Origin: Flavobacterium piscisymbiosum
GTDB lineage: Bacteria; Bacteroidota; Bacteroidia; Flavobacteriales; Flavobacteriaceae
DNA length: 64,000 bases
Reading direction: 5' to 3'
Assembly (NCBI RefSeq): GCF_020905295.1
Contig: NZ_JAJJMM010000001.1
Location: 3,038,001-3,102,000 of the forward strand
Shown: in pieces, positions 18,041-27,836 of the stretch
How the letters are laid out: every line of letters begins with the position of its first letter
Position numbering within the stretch: position 1 is the first letter of the stretch
Position numbers and translations under genes: made by a program
Notes under the pieces: generated by a model
The model's database searches: none
What the model was told of the DNA's origin: nothing
Seen by the model: the letters and a program-made list of their open reading frames with translations, nothing else

Positions 18041-19516
18041 TTAGTCTTTTATTCTTGCTGCATTAATAAAACCCCATTTGGTGTTTTTCATTACCATAAA
18101 TTTCCCTTCGCTTACAACACTTGAAATGTCATCGTATTGAAATGGCAGAATAGTTTCTCCTTTTTTATTGATTACTCCCCATTTACCATTAAATACTACT
18201 CTCGCAAAACCATCTTCAAATTCATTTGCAACGCTGTAAATAGTAGGAATTATAATCTTACCCGTTTTATCAATATAGCCGCATTTGCCTTCTTTTTGAA
18301 CAATTGCCAAGCCGTCATTAAAATAGGTTTTCGAAAAATCGGCAATATCATATTTTAAGGGAATGATTTCTTTGCCTGCTGTATCAATAAAACCACTTTT
18401 TGTACCTAATTCTACATAAGCCATTCCTTCTCTGAAATTTGCAATATTATCATACTTGAGAGTTGTAATTTCTTTGCCGCTTGTATCTATAAAGCTCCAT
18501 TTTTTGTTTGCATATATTGGAGCAAAACCATTATGGAAATAACGTGCGCCCTGATCTTTTGTATAATAATCAAAATCATATCTTAGGGGCGTTATTTCTT
18601 GGCCATTTTTATTAATAAAACCACATTTTTTATTAAGCATTACGTAAGCAAAATCACCATCAAAATCCCAAAGGACATCATATTTTAGCGGAGTTAGGTT
18701 TTTGCCTGTTTTATCAATGAACCCCATTTTTTTATTTAATTCTACTTTAACATATCCGTTTTTAAAGCGGGAAATATTATCATAAATAATTGGGATAATT
18801 TCTTTCCCTGTATTATCAATGTATCCCCATTTATTTTTTAGTTCTGCTATGCACAAGTCCTCTAAGTCGTTTGCAAATCCAGATAAACCATCATATTTAA
18901 AAGGAGTAATTGCTTTACCTTTAAAATCAATCAATGCCCATTTCGTATCCTGTCGCACCGCAAACACAAACGGTTTTTTTGTTTGATCCATTTGTATTTC
19001 ATCATAAATAAATGGAATGATTATTTCGCCACTGATATCAATAACGCCACATTTTTTATTAAGTTTTGCAATAGTAATACCTTGATGAAAAAGATTTACT
19101 TCATTGTATTTGGCATCAATAATTAAATTTCCGGTTTTGTCAATAAAGCCATATTTTTCATTTATTTGAACGTATGCAATACCTTCAAAAAAAGAAGTGA
19201 CATTACTATATTTTAAGGGAATAATTTCTTTACCATCTGTATTAATAAAACCATGCTTTTGATTTAGTTCTACATGTGCCATGTTTTCATCAAACCAGGT
19301 AACATTATCGTATTTTATGGGAGTTATTTCTTTACCCTCTGTATTAATAAACCCCCATTTATTATTTAGTTTTACAGCAGCAAATTCTTCATGGTAAGGA
19401 GCTACTTCATCATACTTACATATTAAAGTATCATTTTGAGTATTTTGCGCTTTTACGCATTTAGTAGAAACAAAAGAAAGAGTTGAGATAAAAAGAAGTG
19501 CTGCTATTTTTTTCAT
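18041..19516 (-). CDS. WG-repeat protein, exported
   Basis: 491 residues from the ATG at 19516. An earlier in-frame start at 19537 adds seven residues before the signal peptide (KKIAALLFISTLSFVSTKCVKAQ) and is less likely. The mature protein is almost entirely WG/KWGFI repeats: about a dozen units of 30-40 residues of the form KWGFI(N/D)-x-x-GKEI-x-P-x-KYD. WG repeats form beta-structures in bacterial surface or periplasmic proteins and probably mediate binding. The exact ligand is unknown. It lies 4 nt upstream of the remnant DKNYY gene, a similar repeat class. Confidence 0.92.
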   Translation of the reverse strand: MKKIAALLFISTLSFVSTKCVKAQNTQNDTLICKYDEVAPYHEEFAAVKLNNKWGFINTEGKEITPIKYDNVTWFDENMAHVELNQKHGFINTDGKEIIPLKYSNVTSFFEGIAYVQINEKYGFIDKTGNLIIDAKYNEVNLFHQGITIAKLNKKCGVIDISGEIIIPFIYDEIQMDQTKKPFVFAVRQDTKWALIDFKGKAITPFKYDGLSGFANDLEDLCIAELKNKWGYIDNTGKEIIPIIYDNISRFKNGYVKVELNKKMGFIDKTGKNLTPLKYDVLWDFDGDFAYVMLNKKCGFINKNGQEITPLRYDFDYYTKDQGARYFHNGFAPIYANKKWSFIDTSGKEITTLKYDNIANFREGMAYVELGTKSGFIDTAGKEIIPLKYDIADFSKTYFNDGLAIVQKEGKCGYIDKTGKIIIPTIYSVANEFEDGFARVVFNGKWGVINKKGETILPFQYDDISSVVSEGKFMVMKNTKWGFINAARIKD

Positions 19517-19683
19517 TTTTTGATAATTGACCTGCAAAAAATTTTAGTTTTTCCTTCAAATAAAGTTTATATTCTCATCAGAACGACTGTTTGATACCTG
19601 TTGATTTTTATCTAAAACATGCGCAGGTACTTAAGTATTGTTATCATAAAAAGTTTTTTAATTACTGCTTTAAGACAAATAAA

Positions 19684-20037
19684 TTAATTAAACTGTAAGT
19701 ATTGTGTGTTAGGATTGTAAACTGGATTATTTCTATTTAACTCGCTCAATATTGTTTGGGTATAGTCTTTTCCTCCTTTAATTAAATAGTATAAAGATGT
19801 GACCACATAAATTGGTGCCAAGGGAAAAGCGCGCCAGCTTACAGCCAGATTAACAAAAAAATGTTTTAAGGCGTATTTAAAAGTTTTTTCTTCTGGACGA
19901 ATAAAATAAATATTTGAACATTTAAATTTTTTAACCAGTTTCGAAATGGTATTCGGAAAAATTACAAATCTTCCTCCTTGTTGTATTAATACATTTATTT
20001 CAAACATCGTCAGTCCTTCTGTATTATTCGTTTTCAT
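19684..20037 (-). CDS. Small protein of unknown function
   Basis: 117 residues, no signal peptide. The first 70 residues are mixed alpha/beta (FEINVLIQQGGRFVIFPNTIS) and basic. A moderately hydrophobic stretch (about 72-92, SWRAFPLAPIYVVTSLYYLI) could be a membrane-associated helix. No family was recognised. Flavobacterial genomes often carry similar short proteins. It is oriented like its neighbours but 168 bp upstream of the WG gene, so not clearly in an operon. Confidence 0.6.
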   Translation of the reverse strand: MKTNNTEGLTMFEINVLIQQGGRFVIFPNTISKLVKKFKCSNIYFIRPEEKTFKYALKHFFVNLAVSWRAFPLAPIYVVTSLYYLIKGGKDYTQTILSELNRNNPVYNPNTQYLQFN

Positions 20038-20154
20038 AGTATTAAATTAAAAAAAATAAATAGTGGTATAATATTTTGCAAAGGTCAGTAAATGTAAATT
20101 TATTTTTAGGACGTAAAAGGTTTAAAAGTAGTAGTTTAAGGTATTTTTTAAGCG

Positions 20155-20196
20155 GATAAAAAAAATCGGAAACCCAACTAAATGAGTTTCCGATTG
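20155..20196 (-). terminator. Terminator after L,D-transpeptidase gene
   Basis: AATCGGAAACTCA - loop - GGTTTCCGATT stem followed by T8 on the minus strand, about 20 bp after the stop. Confidence 0.88.
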
Positions 20197-20215
20197 ATTC
20201 TTTATTTTTGACAAA

Positions 20216-21781
20216 TTAATTTAGACTGATAGCTTTTTCAGGGCTTAACTCAGCATCTTTTTCATAAACATCCTGATAGAAACCAATTTCGCCATTTTCA
20301 TTTACTAATGAAGTAAAATAAGTTATGTAAATAGGTATTTTTTTAGAAAGTTTAAAACTGTTTTCTGTTTTACCTTCCATGGCTTTATCAATTTTGGCCT
20401 GATTCCATTCTGGATAATCCTGAAGCATTGCAACTGCTAATTCTTTTGCCATTTTTACATTGATACAACCATGGCTAAAAGTTCTTTTTTCAAAATCGAA
20501 TAAAGTTTTAGATGGTGTATCGTGCAAATAGATGTCATCCGGGTTTGGAAACATAAATTTTACCAATCCTAAAGAATTATCAGGGCCTGGTTTTTGTCTT
20601 ACCTGACCATTTACTATTTCCATATTTTTTTCGGCAAGATAATTTTTATTTGAGGCTATTTTACCTTTTAACTCGTTGTTCACAATACTTTGTGGCACTG
20701 TCCAGTAAGGGCTAAAAACGATTCTGTCAATTTCACTGTTAAAAATAGTAGTTTTAGTCAATGGCGCACCAACAAAAACGCTCGAGGTCAATTGAACTTT
20801 TCCGTTTTTAACATAAATTAATTCATACGAAGGAACGTTTACTAAAACATATTCATCACTAGCGGCAATTTGAGCCGAAATAGCACGACATCTTTCCATA
20901 TTAAGTTTTAGTGTTTCCATTTTATCAGAAAGCGGAATATTCATTTCTTTAATATGTTCTTCTGCAAGAATATAGTTAGGTTTAAAACCATTACGGACTT
21001 TATATTTCATTACAGCATCCATCAATTCACGATCGTAAACGTCGCTTTTAGAATCTGTTTTTAAATCTCCTAATAAGTATAATCGATTTCTAACTTGCGT
21101 AATAGTGTTCGAAACAGCATCCGGACGTAAATCTTTATAAGGTGTTTCTGCCGGAACAATAGGTTTCCATTTATTAGTTCGGTCTAGTTTTTTATATTTT
21201 TTTAGAACATCCTGCAATTTGTAATATTGATCATATTCTACTTTTACATCTGCAGTGGCTGTTGAGGCATTTGCTTCTTCGATAGTGCTGTAATTTAAGA
21301 AATCTTTCAGCATGGCATCATAAGATACTTTTTTCTTAGAATCAATAATACTTTTTTTAGCATAAGCAATATATAAAGAGCTTATAAGCATATCAGCATC
21401 TGTTTTAGAAATTTTTGTTTCTGAGGATGAAAAAAGGTCATCAATTTCTTTTTGATAAGGAATAATTAAGTCGTTTGTTTTTTTTGCTTTTTCGTAAAGT
21501 ACAGATCCAAATTCATTAATGTTATCTTCGTCAAACCAAATAGTTCCCAAAGTTCTGTTTTTGTATAATGACATGACATCAGATTTATATTTTTTTAAAT
21601 CAGAATATCTTTTAAAGAAATCATTTGAAAGTTCTTCTACATTATCAGCATCTGAATTAGTGTAAACAGTTGTGCCGGATGCAGTTTTTTTATAGGATAG
21701 AATGTCGTTTTCTACTGTATTAAAAGAAGATACAAAGAAAGTCAAACTTAAAATTACGGTGAATTGGAATAATGTTTTCAT
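20216..21781 (-). CDS. L,D-transpeptidase, YcbB/LdtD-like
   Basis: 521 residues with a signal peptide (TLFQFTVILSLTFFVSSF). The N-terminal 250 residues are a helical scaffold with a peptidoglycan-binding-like segment (ITQVRNRLYLLGD). The YkuD catalytic domain (about 305-490) carries YLHDTPSKTLFDFEKR and the catalytic Cys439 in SHGCINV. The family cross-links peptidoglycan 3-3 or attaches proteins to it in the periplasm. The architecture and length fit the YcbB/LdtD group. It is monocistronic with its own terminator. Confidence 0.93.
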   Translation of the reverse strand: MKTLFQFTVILSLTFFVSSFNTVENDILSYKKTASGTTVYTNSDADNVEELSNDFFKRYSDLKKYKSDVMSLYKNRTLGTIWFDEDNINEFGSVLYEKAKKTNDLIIPYQKEIDDLFSSSETKISKTDADMLISSLYIAYAKKSIIDSKKKVSYDAMLKDFLNYSTIEEANASTATADVKVEYDQYYKLQDVLKKYKKLDRTNKWKPIVPAETPYKDLRPDAVSNTITQVRNRLYLLGDLKTDSKSDVYDRELMDAVMKYKVRNGFKPNYILAEEHIKEMNIPLSDKMETLKLNMERCRAISAQIAASDEYVLVNVPSYELIYVKNGKVQLTSSVFVGAPLTKTTIFNSEIDRIVFSPYWTVPQSIVNNELKGKIASNKNYLAEKNMEIVNGQVRQKPGPDNSLGLVKFMFPNPDDIYLHDTPSKTLFDFEKRTFSHGCINVKMAKELAVAMLQDYPEWNQAKIDKAMEGKTENSFKLSKKIPIYITYFTSLVNENGEIGFYQDVYEKDAELSPEKAISLN

Positions 21782-22087
21782 TTTTTAAATTTTTACGTTT
21801 ATTACTTGAGAATAAAAGTTTTTGGGTAAAAATTTGGGGCTTTTCTACCATGCTAAATTACTTTAGGTATCTGGAAAACAAGTTGTTGTATTTAAATTAA
21901 ATTTTTCAAGATTACCATGTTGTTAACTTTTCTATAAGACTTATATAGGATATATACGATAACGATTGAAATTGTTACCCCTCTCTATAAAAAAAATATT
22001 CTTTTTTTTGTTAAGAAAAAGATATTACGATAACCAAATATTATAATATTTTGTAAATTGCTCCCTTAAAATTATCATATTCATAAA

Positions 22088-25000
22088 ATGGAACAACAAA
22101 TACCATATATTCCTAAAAATAAAGTAAGAATTGTTACTGCAGCATCACTTTTTGACGGACACGATGCAGCGATCAATATTATGCGTCGTATTATTCAGTC
22201 AACTGGGGTTGAGGTGATTCACCTGGGGCACGATCGTAGTGTCGAAGAGGTGGTAAATACCGCTATTCAGGAAGATGCAAATGCGATTGCCATGACATCT
22301 TATCAGGGCGGACACAATGAGTACTTTAAATATATGTATGATTTGCTCCACGAAAAAGGGGCAGGGCATATCAAGATTTTTGGCGGTGGAGGCGGAGTAA
22401 TCCTGCCAAGCGAAATTTCAGAATTACACGAATATGGTATTACAAGAATTTATTCTCCGGATGATGGCCGTTCTTTAGGGCTGCAGGGAATGATCAACGA
22501 TTTGGTAGAACGTTCTGATTATCCAATTGGAGACAAACTAAACGGAGAAATCGATCATATCGAAAATAAAATTCCAACTGCAATTGCACGATTAATTTCG
22601 GCAGCTGAGAATTTCCCTGAAATTGCAAAACCGGTTTTCGATCAGATTCATACCAATAATACCAATTCTAAAATTCCGGTTTTGGGAATTACAGGAACGG
22701 GTGGAGCGGGAAAATCATCTTTGGTAGATGAATTGGTTCGTCGTTTTTTAATTGATTTCCCTGAAAAAACAATCGGATTAATTTCTGTCGATCCTTCGAA
22801 ACGTAAAACAGGCGGAGCGCTTTTAGGAGACAGAATCCGAATGAATGCGATTAATAATCCTCGTGTTTATATGCGTTCGCTGGCGACACGTCAGTCGAAT
22901 TTGGCATTGTCAAAATATGTAGCCGAAGCGATTCAGGTTTTAAAAGCTGCAAAATACGATTTGATTATTCTTGAAACTTCAGGAATTGGACAATCAGATA
23001 CCGAGATTATGGATCATTCTGATGTATCCTTATATGTAATGACACCGGAATTTGGTGCAGCAACACAATTAGAAAAAATCGACATGCTTGATTTTGCTGA
23101 TTTGGTGGCTTTGAATAAATTCGATAAAAGAGGCGCACTTGACGCCATTCGTGACGTTAAAAAACAATATCAAAGAAATCATAATCTTTGGGATAAAAAT
23201 CCTGATGATATGCCAGTTTTCGGAACCATTGCTTCGCAGTTTAATGATCCGGGAATGAACACGCTGTATAAAGCGATTATGGATAAGATTGTTGAAAAAA
23301 CAGATTCAGATCTAAAATCGACTTTTGAAATCACGCGCGAAATGAGTGAGAAAATCTTCGTGATTCCGCCACACAGAACGCGTTATTTATCTGAAATTGC
23401 AGAGAATAACAGATCGTATGATGAAAGTGCGCTTTCGCAACAAAAAGTAGCTCAAAAATTATACGGAATCTTTAAAACCATAGAATCAGTTTCAGGAAAA
23501 ATTCCGCAAATTAATAAAGCAGGAATTGATGAAGATAGTGTCACCCTGAGCGCAGCCCAAGGACTTGACGAAAATAGAATATTTCTTAATCTTTTACTGA
23601 ATCAGTTTGATAAAGTAAAAATGGATTTAGATCCGTACAATTGGGAAATTATCCTGAATTGGGATGAGAAAGTAAACAAATACAAAAATCCGGTGTATAC
23701 GTTTAAAGTGCGTGATAAAGAAATTAAAATCGCGACACATACTGAGAGTTTATCACACATACAAATCCCGAAAATTGCTTTGCCTAAATACGAAGCCTGG
23801 GGCGATATCCTGCGTTGGAATTTACAGGAAAATGTTCCGGGAGAATTTCCGTTTGCTTCAGGATTGTATCCGTTCAAGCGTGAAGGCGAAGATCCGTCAA
23901 GAATGTTTGCGGGAGAAGGCGGACCGGAAAGAACCAACAAACGTTTTCATTACGTAAGCGCAGGATTGCCTGCAAAACGTCTTTCAACAGCTTTTGACAG
24001 TGTAACTTTATACGGAAACGATCCTGATATTCGTCCTGATATCTACGGAAAAATTGGAAATGCCGGAGTTTCGATTTGTTGTCTGGATGATGCTAAAAAA
24101 TTGTATTCAGGTTTCGATCTGGTTCATGCTTTAACTTCTGTAAGTATGACCATAAACGGGCCCGCGCCAATGTTATTGGGTTTCTTTATGAATGCAGCAA
24201 TCGATCAGCAATGCGAGTATTATATTAAGGAGAACGAATTAGAAAAAGAAGTTGAGGTAAAAATCAACAAAATATATAAAGAAAGCGGATTAGAACGCCC
24301 AAGATATCAAGGCGATTTACCGGAAGGAAACAATGGTTTAGGTTTAATGCTTTTGGGCGTTACAGGAGATCAGGTTTTGCCTCAGGAAGTGTATAATGAA
24401 ATAAAAGCCAGAACATTATCACAAGTTCGTGGAACGGTTCAGGCTGATATTTTAAAAGAAGATCAGGCGCAAAACACTTGTATTTTTTCCACCGAATTTG
24501 CGTTGCGATTAATGGGCGACGTTCAGGAATATTTTATTACCAAAAACGTTCGTAATTTCTATTCGGTTTCCATTTCAGGATATCATATTGCCGAGGCAGG
24601 AGCGAACCCAATTACGCAATTGGCATTTACGCTTTCTAATGGTTTCACTTACGTGGAATATTACCTAAGCCGCGGAATGAGCATCAACGATTTTGGACCA
24701 AATTTATCGTTCTTCTTTTCGAACGGAGTAGATCCTGAATATTCGGTTATTGGTCGCGTGGCACGTAAAATTTGGGCAAAAGCCATGAAAAACAAATACG
24801 GGGCCAACGAAAGAGCGCAAATGCTAAAATATCATATTCAAACTTCAGGACGTTCGTTACACGCACAGGAAATTGATTTTAATGATATCAGAACCACTTT
24901 GCAGGCTTTGTATGCGATTTACGACAACTGTAATTCGCTACATACAAATGCTTATGATGAAGCGATTACAACACCAACCGAAGAATCTGTGCGTAGAGCA

Positions 25001-25528
25001 ATGGCGATTCAGTTGATTATTAATAAAGAATTAGGTCTGGCTAAAAATGAAAACCCAATTCAAGGTTCGTTTATCATCGAAGAATTAACAGATTTGGTAG
25101 AAGCAGCCGTTCTACAAGAATTCGACCGAATCACAGAACGTGGCGGAGTTCTAGGTGCAATGGAAACGATGTACCAACGTTCTAAAATTCAGGAAGAAAG
25201 TTTGTATTACGAAACCCTGAAACACAACGGCGATTTCCCAATTGTGGGTGTCAACACATTCCTAAGCTCAAAAGGTTCTCCAACGGTAATTCCGGCAGAA
25301 GTAATTCGCGCCACCGAAGAAGAAAAACAATATCAGATTACCATGCTGGATAACTTACACCAGTTTCACGAAGCAAAAGTAAACGAGCATCTCAACAAAC
25401 TACAGGAAGCCGCCATTAAAAACGAAAATTTATTCGACCATTTAATGGAAGCTACAAAGGTTTGTTCGCTGGGTCAGATTACTTCGGCATTGTTTGAAGT
25501 TGGCGGGCAGTATAGAAGGAATATGTAG
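22088..25528 (+). CDS. icmF: Fused B12-dependent acyl-CoA mutase, IcmF type
   Basis: 1146 residues. The order is: B12-binding domain (about 10-150, with the cobalt-ligand His25 in [11 protein letters not shown]), a MeaB/ArgK-like G-protein chaperone (Walker A at 203-210, Lys209; [16 protein letters not shown]), then the acyl-CoA mutase barrel (about 560-1130). This order, chaperone in the middle, is that of IcmF, isobutyryl-CoA mutase fused. The residues that align by eye with Tyr89 and Arg207 of methylmalonyl-CoA mutase are Phe607 (RMFAGEGG) and Gln795 (DQAQNTC), the IcmF pattern, so isobutyryl/n-butyryl or isovaleryl/pivalyl-CoA is more likely than methylmalonyl-CoA. It is monocistronic. 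The common label methylmalonyl-CoA mutase would mislead. Confidence 0.9.
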   Translation: MEQQIPYIPKNKVRIVTAASLFDGHDAAINIMRRIIQSTGVEVIHLGHDRSVEEVVNTAIQEDANAIAMTSYQGGHNEYFKYMYDLLHEKGAGHIKIFGGGGGVILPSEISELHEYGITRIYSPDDGRSLGLQGMINDLVERSDYPIGDKLNGEIDHIENKIPTAIARLISAAENFPEIAKPVFDQIHTNNTNSKIPVLGITGTGGAGKSSLVDELVRRFLIDFPEKTIGLISVDPSKRKTGGALLGDRIRMNAINNPRVYMRSLATRQSNLALSKYVAEAIQVLKAAKYDLIILETSGIGQSDTEIMDHSDVSLYVMTPEFGAATQLEKIDMLDFADLVALNKFDKRGALDAIRDVKKQYQRNHNLWDKNPDDMPVFGTIASQFNDPGMNTLYKAIMDKIVEKTDSDLKSTFEITREMSEKIFVIPPHRTRYLSEIAENNRSYDESALSQQKVAQKLYGIFKTIESVSGKIPQINKAGIDEDSVTLSAAQGLDENRIFLNLLLNQFDKVKMDLDPYNWEIILNWDEKVNKYKNPVYTFKVRDKEIKIATHTESLSHIQIPKIALPKYEAWGDILRWNLQENVPGEFPFASGLYPFKREGEDPSRMFAGEGGPERTNKRFHYVSAGLPAKRLSTAFDSVTLYGNDPDIRPDIYGKIGNAGVSICCLDDAKKLYSGFDLVHALTSVSMTINGPAPMLLGFFMNAAIDQQCEYYIKENELEKEVEVKINKIYKESGLERPRYQGDLPEGNNGLGLMLLGVTGDQVLPQEVYNEIKARTLSQVRGTVQADILKEDQAQNTCIFSTEFALRLMGDVQEYFITKNVRNFYSVSISGYHIAEAGANPITQLAFTLSNGFTYVEYYLSRGMSINDFGPNLSFFFSNGVDPEYSVIGRVARKIWAKAMKNKYGANERAQMLKYHIQTSGRSLHAQEIDFNDIRTTLQALYAIYDNCNSLHTNAYDEAITTPTEESVRRAMAIQLIINKELGLAKNENPIQGSFIIEELTDLVEAAVLQEFDRITERGGVLGAMETMYQRSKIQEESLYYETLKHNGDFPIVGVNTFLSSKGSPTVIPAEVIRATEEEKQYQITMLDNLHQFHEAKVNEHLNKLQEAAIKNENLFDHLMEATKVCSLGQITSALFEVGGQYRRNM

Positions 25529-25574
25529 AATTTTATTTCAAATGTCCTAAATTATCGGACGTTTATTCAATATG

Positions 25575-25606
25575 AAAATCCTCTCAGAAATGAGAGGATT
25601 TTATTT
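25575..25606 (+). terminator. icmF terminator
   Basis: AAAATCCTCTCA - GAAA - TGAGAGGATTTT: a perfect 12-bp stem with a tetraloop, 46 bp after the stop. It can act in both directions and may also end the convergent protease transcript. Confidence 0.92.
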
Positions 25607-25641
25607 TAATAAAAAGTTCTCAGACCAAATAGTAAAAGTCG

Positions 25642-26487
25642 TTAGGCAACGAATCCTTTTTTTATAAATTTTTCTTTAAACGTAAATTTTTCCGCCATTT
25701 TAAAAGCTTCAATTATTAACCATATCCTATTGGCAATTACGCAAAAGTACTTTCCAGTTCTAAATTCGGTCATTATGCCTACTAATCTATAATCAACTTC
25801 AGTTTTGCCTGTCGCAGGGTTATCATAAATCAATAAAAGCCATAGTCCACAGCCACTTATGCCATGAAATTGAGGAATTATTTTATCTCTTTTATTAGTA
25901 TTAACATTTGTACCTTTTCCTTTTACATTCAATATCATGTGGTCTCTTTTGTTGAACTTATAAAGTTGATATGGCTTATCATTAGTAGGAGGACTACCCA
26001 AAAAAAATGTTGCGCCTGTATTAAAAGATTTTTCTTCTTTAGTAATATTGATAGCGGGATAACCAAGTACACAATAATTGGTTCCATTTAATAAATTGTT
26101 GTGGTGTCGAAATTTTTCTATAGTAACAGGAATGTAAGCTTTTGACAAATTGAATGTCGTTTGTTTGTCAAGCTTAATGTATGCCAAATCAATAGGTTCA
26201 CTTTTTTCAATAATTGAATATTTTACTTCACCTAATACAGGTATAAAAAGTTTGTTACTAACTCTAATTCTTAAATATTCATTAGGATGATCTTCAAAGA
26301 AACTTGCAACGTGTGATGCCGTTATAATAAAATAATCATTATAAATCTTAGCAAAGACACCAGAACCAAATGGTTTGAGTTTACCATTTACCTCATTTAA
26401 GAATTGAATAGTATGCTTCATGATTTTACTGTTTATTTGCTCTAAAACAGCTTCATCAGTTTCATTAGTAAATATCTTTTCTTTCAT
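25642..26487 (-). CDS. Trypsin-like serine protease, lone
   Basis: 281 residues without a signal peptide. The chymotrypsin-fold motifs are in order: GSGVFAKIYNDYFIITASHVA with His59, EPIDLAYIKL with Asp100, and PQFHGISGCGLW with Ser211 in a G-I-S-G-C-G context, giving a complete predicted triad. No PDZ, membrane or effector domain is present. Such standalone cytoplasmic trypsin-like proteins appear in bacterial accessory regions, sometimes in defence or conflict loci, but no partner gene is adjacent: icmF converges on it and a repeat-filled spacer lies upstream. Substrate unknown. Confidence 0.82.
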   Translation of the reverse strand: MKEKIFTNETDEAVLEQINSKIMKHTIQFLNEVNGKLKPFGSGVFAKIYNDYFIITASHVASFFEDHPNEYLRIRVSNKLFIPVLGEVKYSIIEKSEPIDLAYIKLDKQTTFNLSKAYIPVTIEKFRHHNNLLNGTNYCVLGYPAINITKEEKSFNTGATFFLGSPPTNDKPYQLYKFNKRDHMILNVKGKGTNVNTNKRDKIIPQFHGISGCGLWLLLIYDNPATGKTEVDYRLVGIMTEFRTGKYFCVIANRIWLIIEAFKMAEKFTFKEKFIKKGFVA

Positions 26488-26847
26488 TATTGTAGAATTT
26501 ACTGTTTAATTTTTTACTCTGTTGCCCATGATACATTTGCGTTTATTCATAGTAATAGAATTAAATATTTGATTCATATATTTTAATTCTTATTCACGCA
26601 ACGTAATTCAAATATATTAAAAGCTTAATGATTAACATTAAGTGTAAATACATACTTTTTTCTTATTCGCTCAAGTTTTCTGTTCGTAAAACCAAATTAT
26701 ATCCTCACAGTTTTGTCATTTCGACGAAGGAGAAATCCCCACGAGTAGCTCTATAAAGATTGAATTTTCGTTGCGGAGTTACTTGCGAAGATTTCTCCTC
26801 CGTCGAAATGACAATATTGTGACTATTTTTGATGAAGTTTAAAAAAA

Positions 26848-26894
26848 GTTCCGAAGGAACAAAACATAATGTAGGGACGGATTTTAATCCGTCC
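26848..26894 (+). repeat. Two-hairpin element, copy 3
   Basis: GTTCCGAAGGAAC hairpin, spacer with ATGTAGG, then GGACGGATTTTAATCCGTCC. Same architecture as the copies at 11123, 11179, 27087 and 53134. Confidence 0.8.
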
Positions 26895-27086
26895 ATGACA
26901 AAGAAATTCGTAATCAAAATTCATTAGCGCCAGCAGTAAAACAATAAAGCACCATAAAGTTTGTCATTTCGACCGAAGGGAGAAATCTCCAAACGCTGAG
27001 CAAGCACTGTTGAGGAGTTACCAGCGAAGATTTCTCCTTCGTCGAAATGAGAATATTGTGACTATTTTTGATAAAGTTTAAAAAAA

Positions 27087-27133
27087 GTTCCGAAGGAACA
27101 AAACATATTGTAGGGACGGATTAAAATCCGTCC
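27087..27133 (+). repeat. Two-hairpin element, copy 4
   Basis: GTTCCGAAGGAAC hairpin, CATATTGTAGG spacer, then GGACGGATTAAAATCCGTCC. The loop differs from copy 3 (TTTTAA versus TTAAAA) while the stem is kept. Confidence 0.8.
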
Positions 27134-27200
27134 ATGACAAAGAAATTTGTTCTCATAATTCATTAGCACTAGCAAAACCATAAAAATCCTATTATCAAAT

Positions 27201-27278
27201 ATAGCCCGTGGTTTCAACCACGGGGACACAATACGAGAAAGACAATATGACGCTCCCGTGGTTGAAACCACGGGCTAT
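27201..27278. repeat. Perfect 24-bp inverted repeat of a palindromic unit
   Basis: The left arm (27201-27224) and right arm (27255-27278) are exact reverse complements. Each arm is itself a hairpin (CCCGTGG - TTTCAA - CCACGGG). The paired arrangement with a 30-bp spacer resembles REP/BIME units. Confidence 0.88.
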
Positions 27279-27312
27279 GTTTATACCGTTTTGAAATAGC
27301 AAAAAAAGAAAA

Positions 27313-27630
27313 TCATTCTCCAACCATTTCCCCAACATAGCCCAAAAACTCCATTTCATTCAAAGGGAACATTTGCAGGACGGTTTCTAAAATAAGCCCC
27401 ACATTTATAGATTGGTTTTTCTTTTCGTTCACATTGTGCATATCGTGATCAAGTGCCAAAATACATAATTTTATCATATCGGTAATAGCGCAACCTAATT
27501 CAAAGTAATTTAAAAACTTAATTTGAGCGATGTAAGTTTCTTGTTGATCGTTGGCAGGTTGTAAGGTGCGAAAATATAATGCAGTTAATTTTTTAAGTCT
27601 CGTTAAAGTATCTGTTTCATTAGTTTCCAT
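27313..27630 (-). CDS. Small helical protein of unknown function
   Basis: 105 residues, predicted mostly alpha-helical, no signal peptide: ETNETDTLTRLKKLTALYF, IKFLNYFELGCAITDMIKLC, then an acidic end. No family recognised. It is divergent from the XRE regulator gene (206 bp between starts), so the two may share regulation. This gene-regulator pairing could be a simple control module, but nothing in the protein points to a toxin or antitoxin fold. Confidence 0.65.
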   Translation of the reverse strand: METNETDTLTRLKKLTALYFRTLQPANDQQETYIAQIKFLNYFELGCAITDMIKLCILALDHDMHNVNEKKNQSINVGLILETVLQMFPLNEMEFLGYVGEMVGE

Positions 27631-27800
27631 AGGGCGTATATTTATTATTTGTGTCTTGTTGATCGTTTTACAAATTTGCGGGTATAATTTTATAGAGAGA
27701 AAAATCGTACTTTTGTTTGGTTCAGCGAAGTAAGAAACAGATTGTATCGTACCAAACCGTTTTGGCTGGTATCCTACTGTCTAAATAAGTTTTTTACCAG

Positions 27801-27832
27801 TTGAAGTTTTTCACACTTAATTATTATCTTTG
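27801..27832 (+). promoter_or_regulatory. Promoter of XRE gene, leaderless arrangement
   Basis: TTG (27801-27803), 21 bp, TATCTTTG (27825-27832) fits the Bacteroidota consensus. The -7 element ends 4 nt before the ATG at 27837, so transcription would start at or within a base or two of the start codon. Confidence 0.65.
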
Positions 27833-27836
27833 AATT

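Larger units (their letters stand above)
26711..27165. repeat. Direct repeat of about 210 bp, two copies
   Basis: Copy 1 is 26711-26925 and copy 2 is 26959-27165. Each starts with GTCATTTCGAC..GAAGG..GAGAAATC, carries an inverted echo (GAAGATTTCTCC..CGTCGAAATGA), then TATTGTGACTATTTTTGAT and a two-hairpin element, ending near TCCATGACAAAGAAATT. Copies differ mainly in the loop region. The short reading frames in here are palindrome by-products. The rest of 26488-26710 is AT-rich with no gene seen. Confidence 0.85.

Noticed and set aside
26705..27271. Two 70-residue minus-strand reading frames
   Set aside because: Both fall on the duplicated palindromic module and share its structure; they lack plausible protein character.
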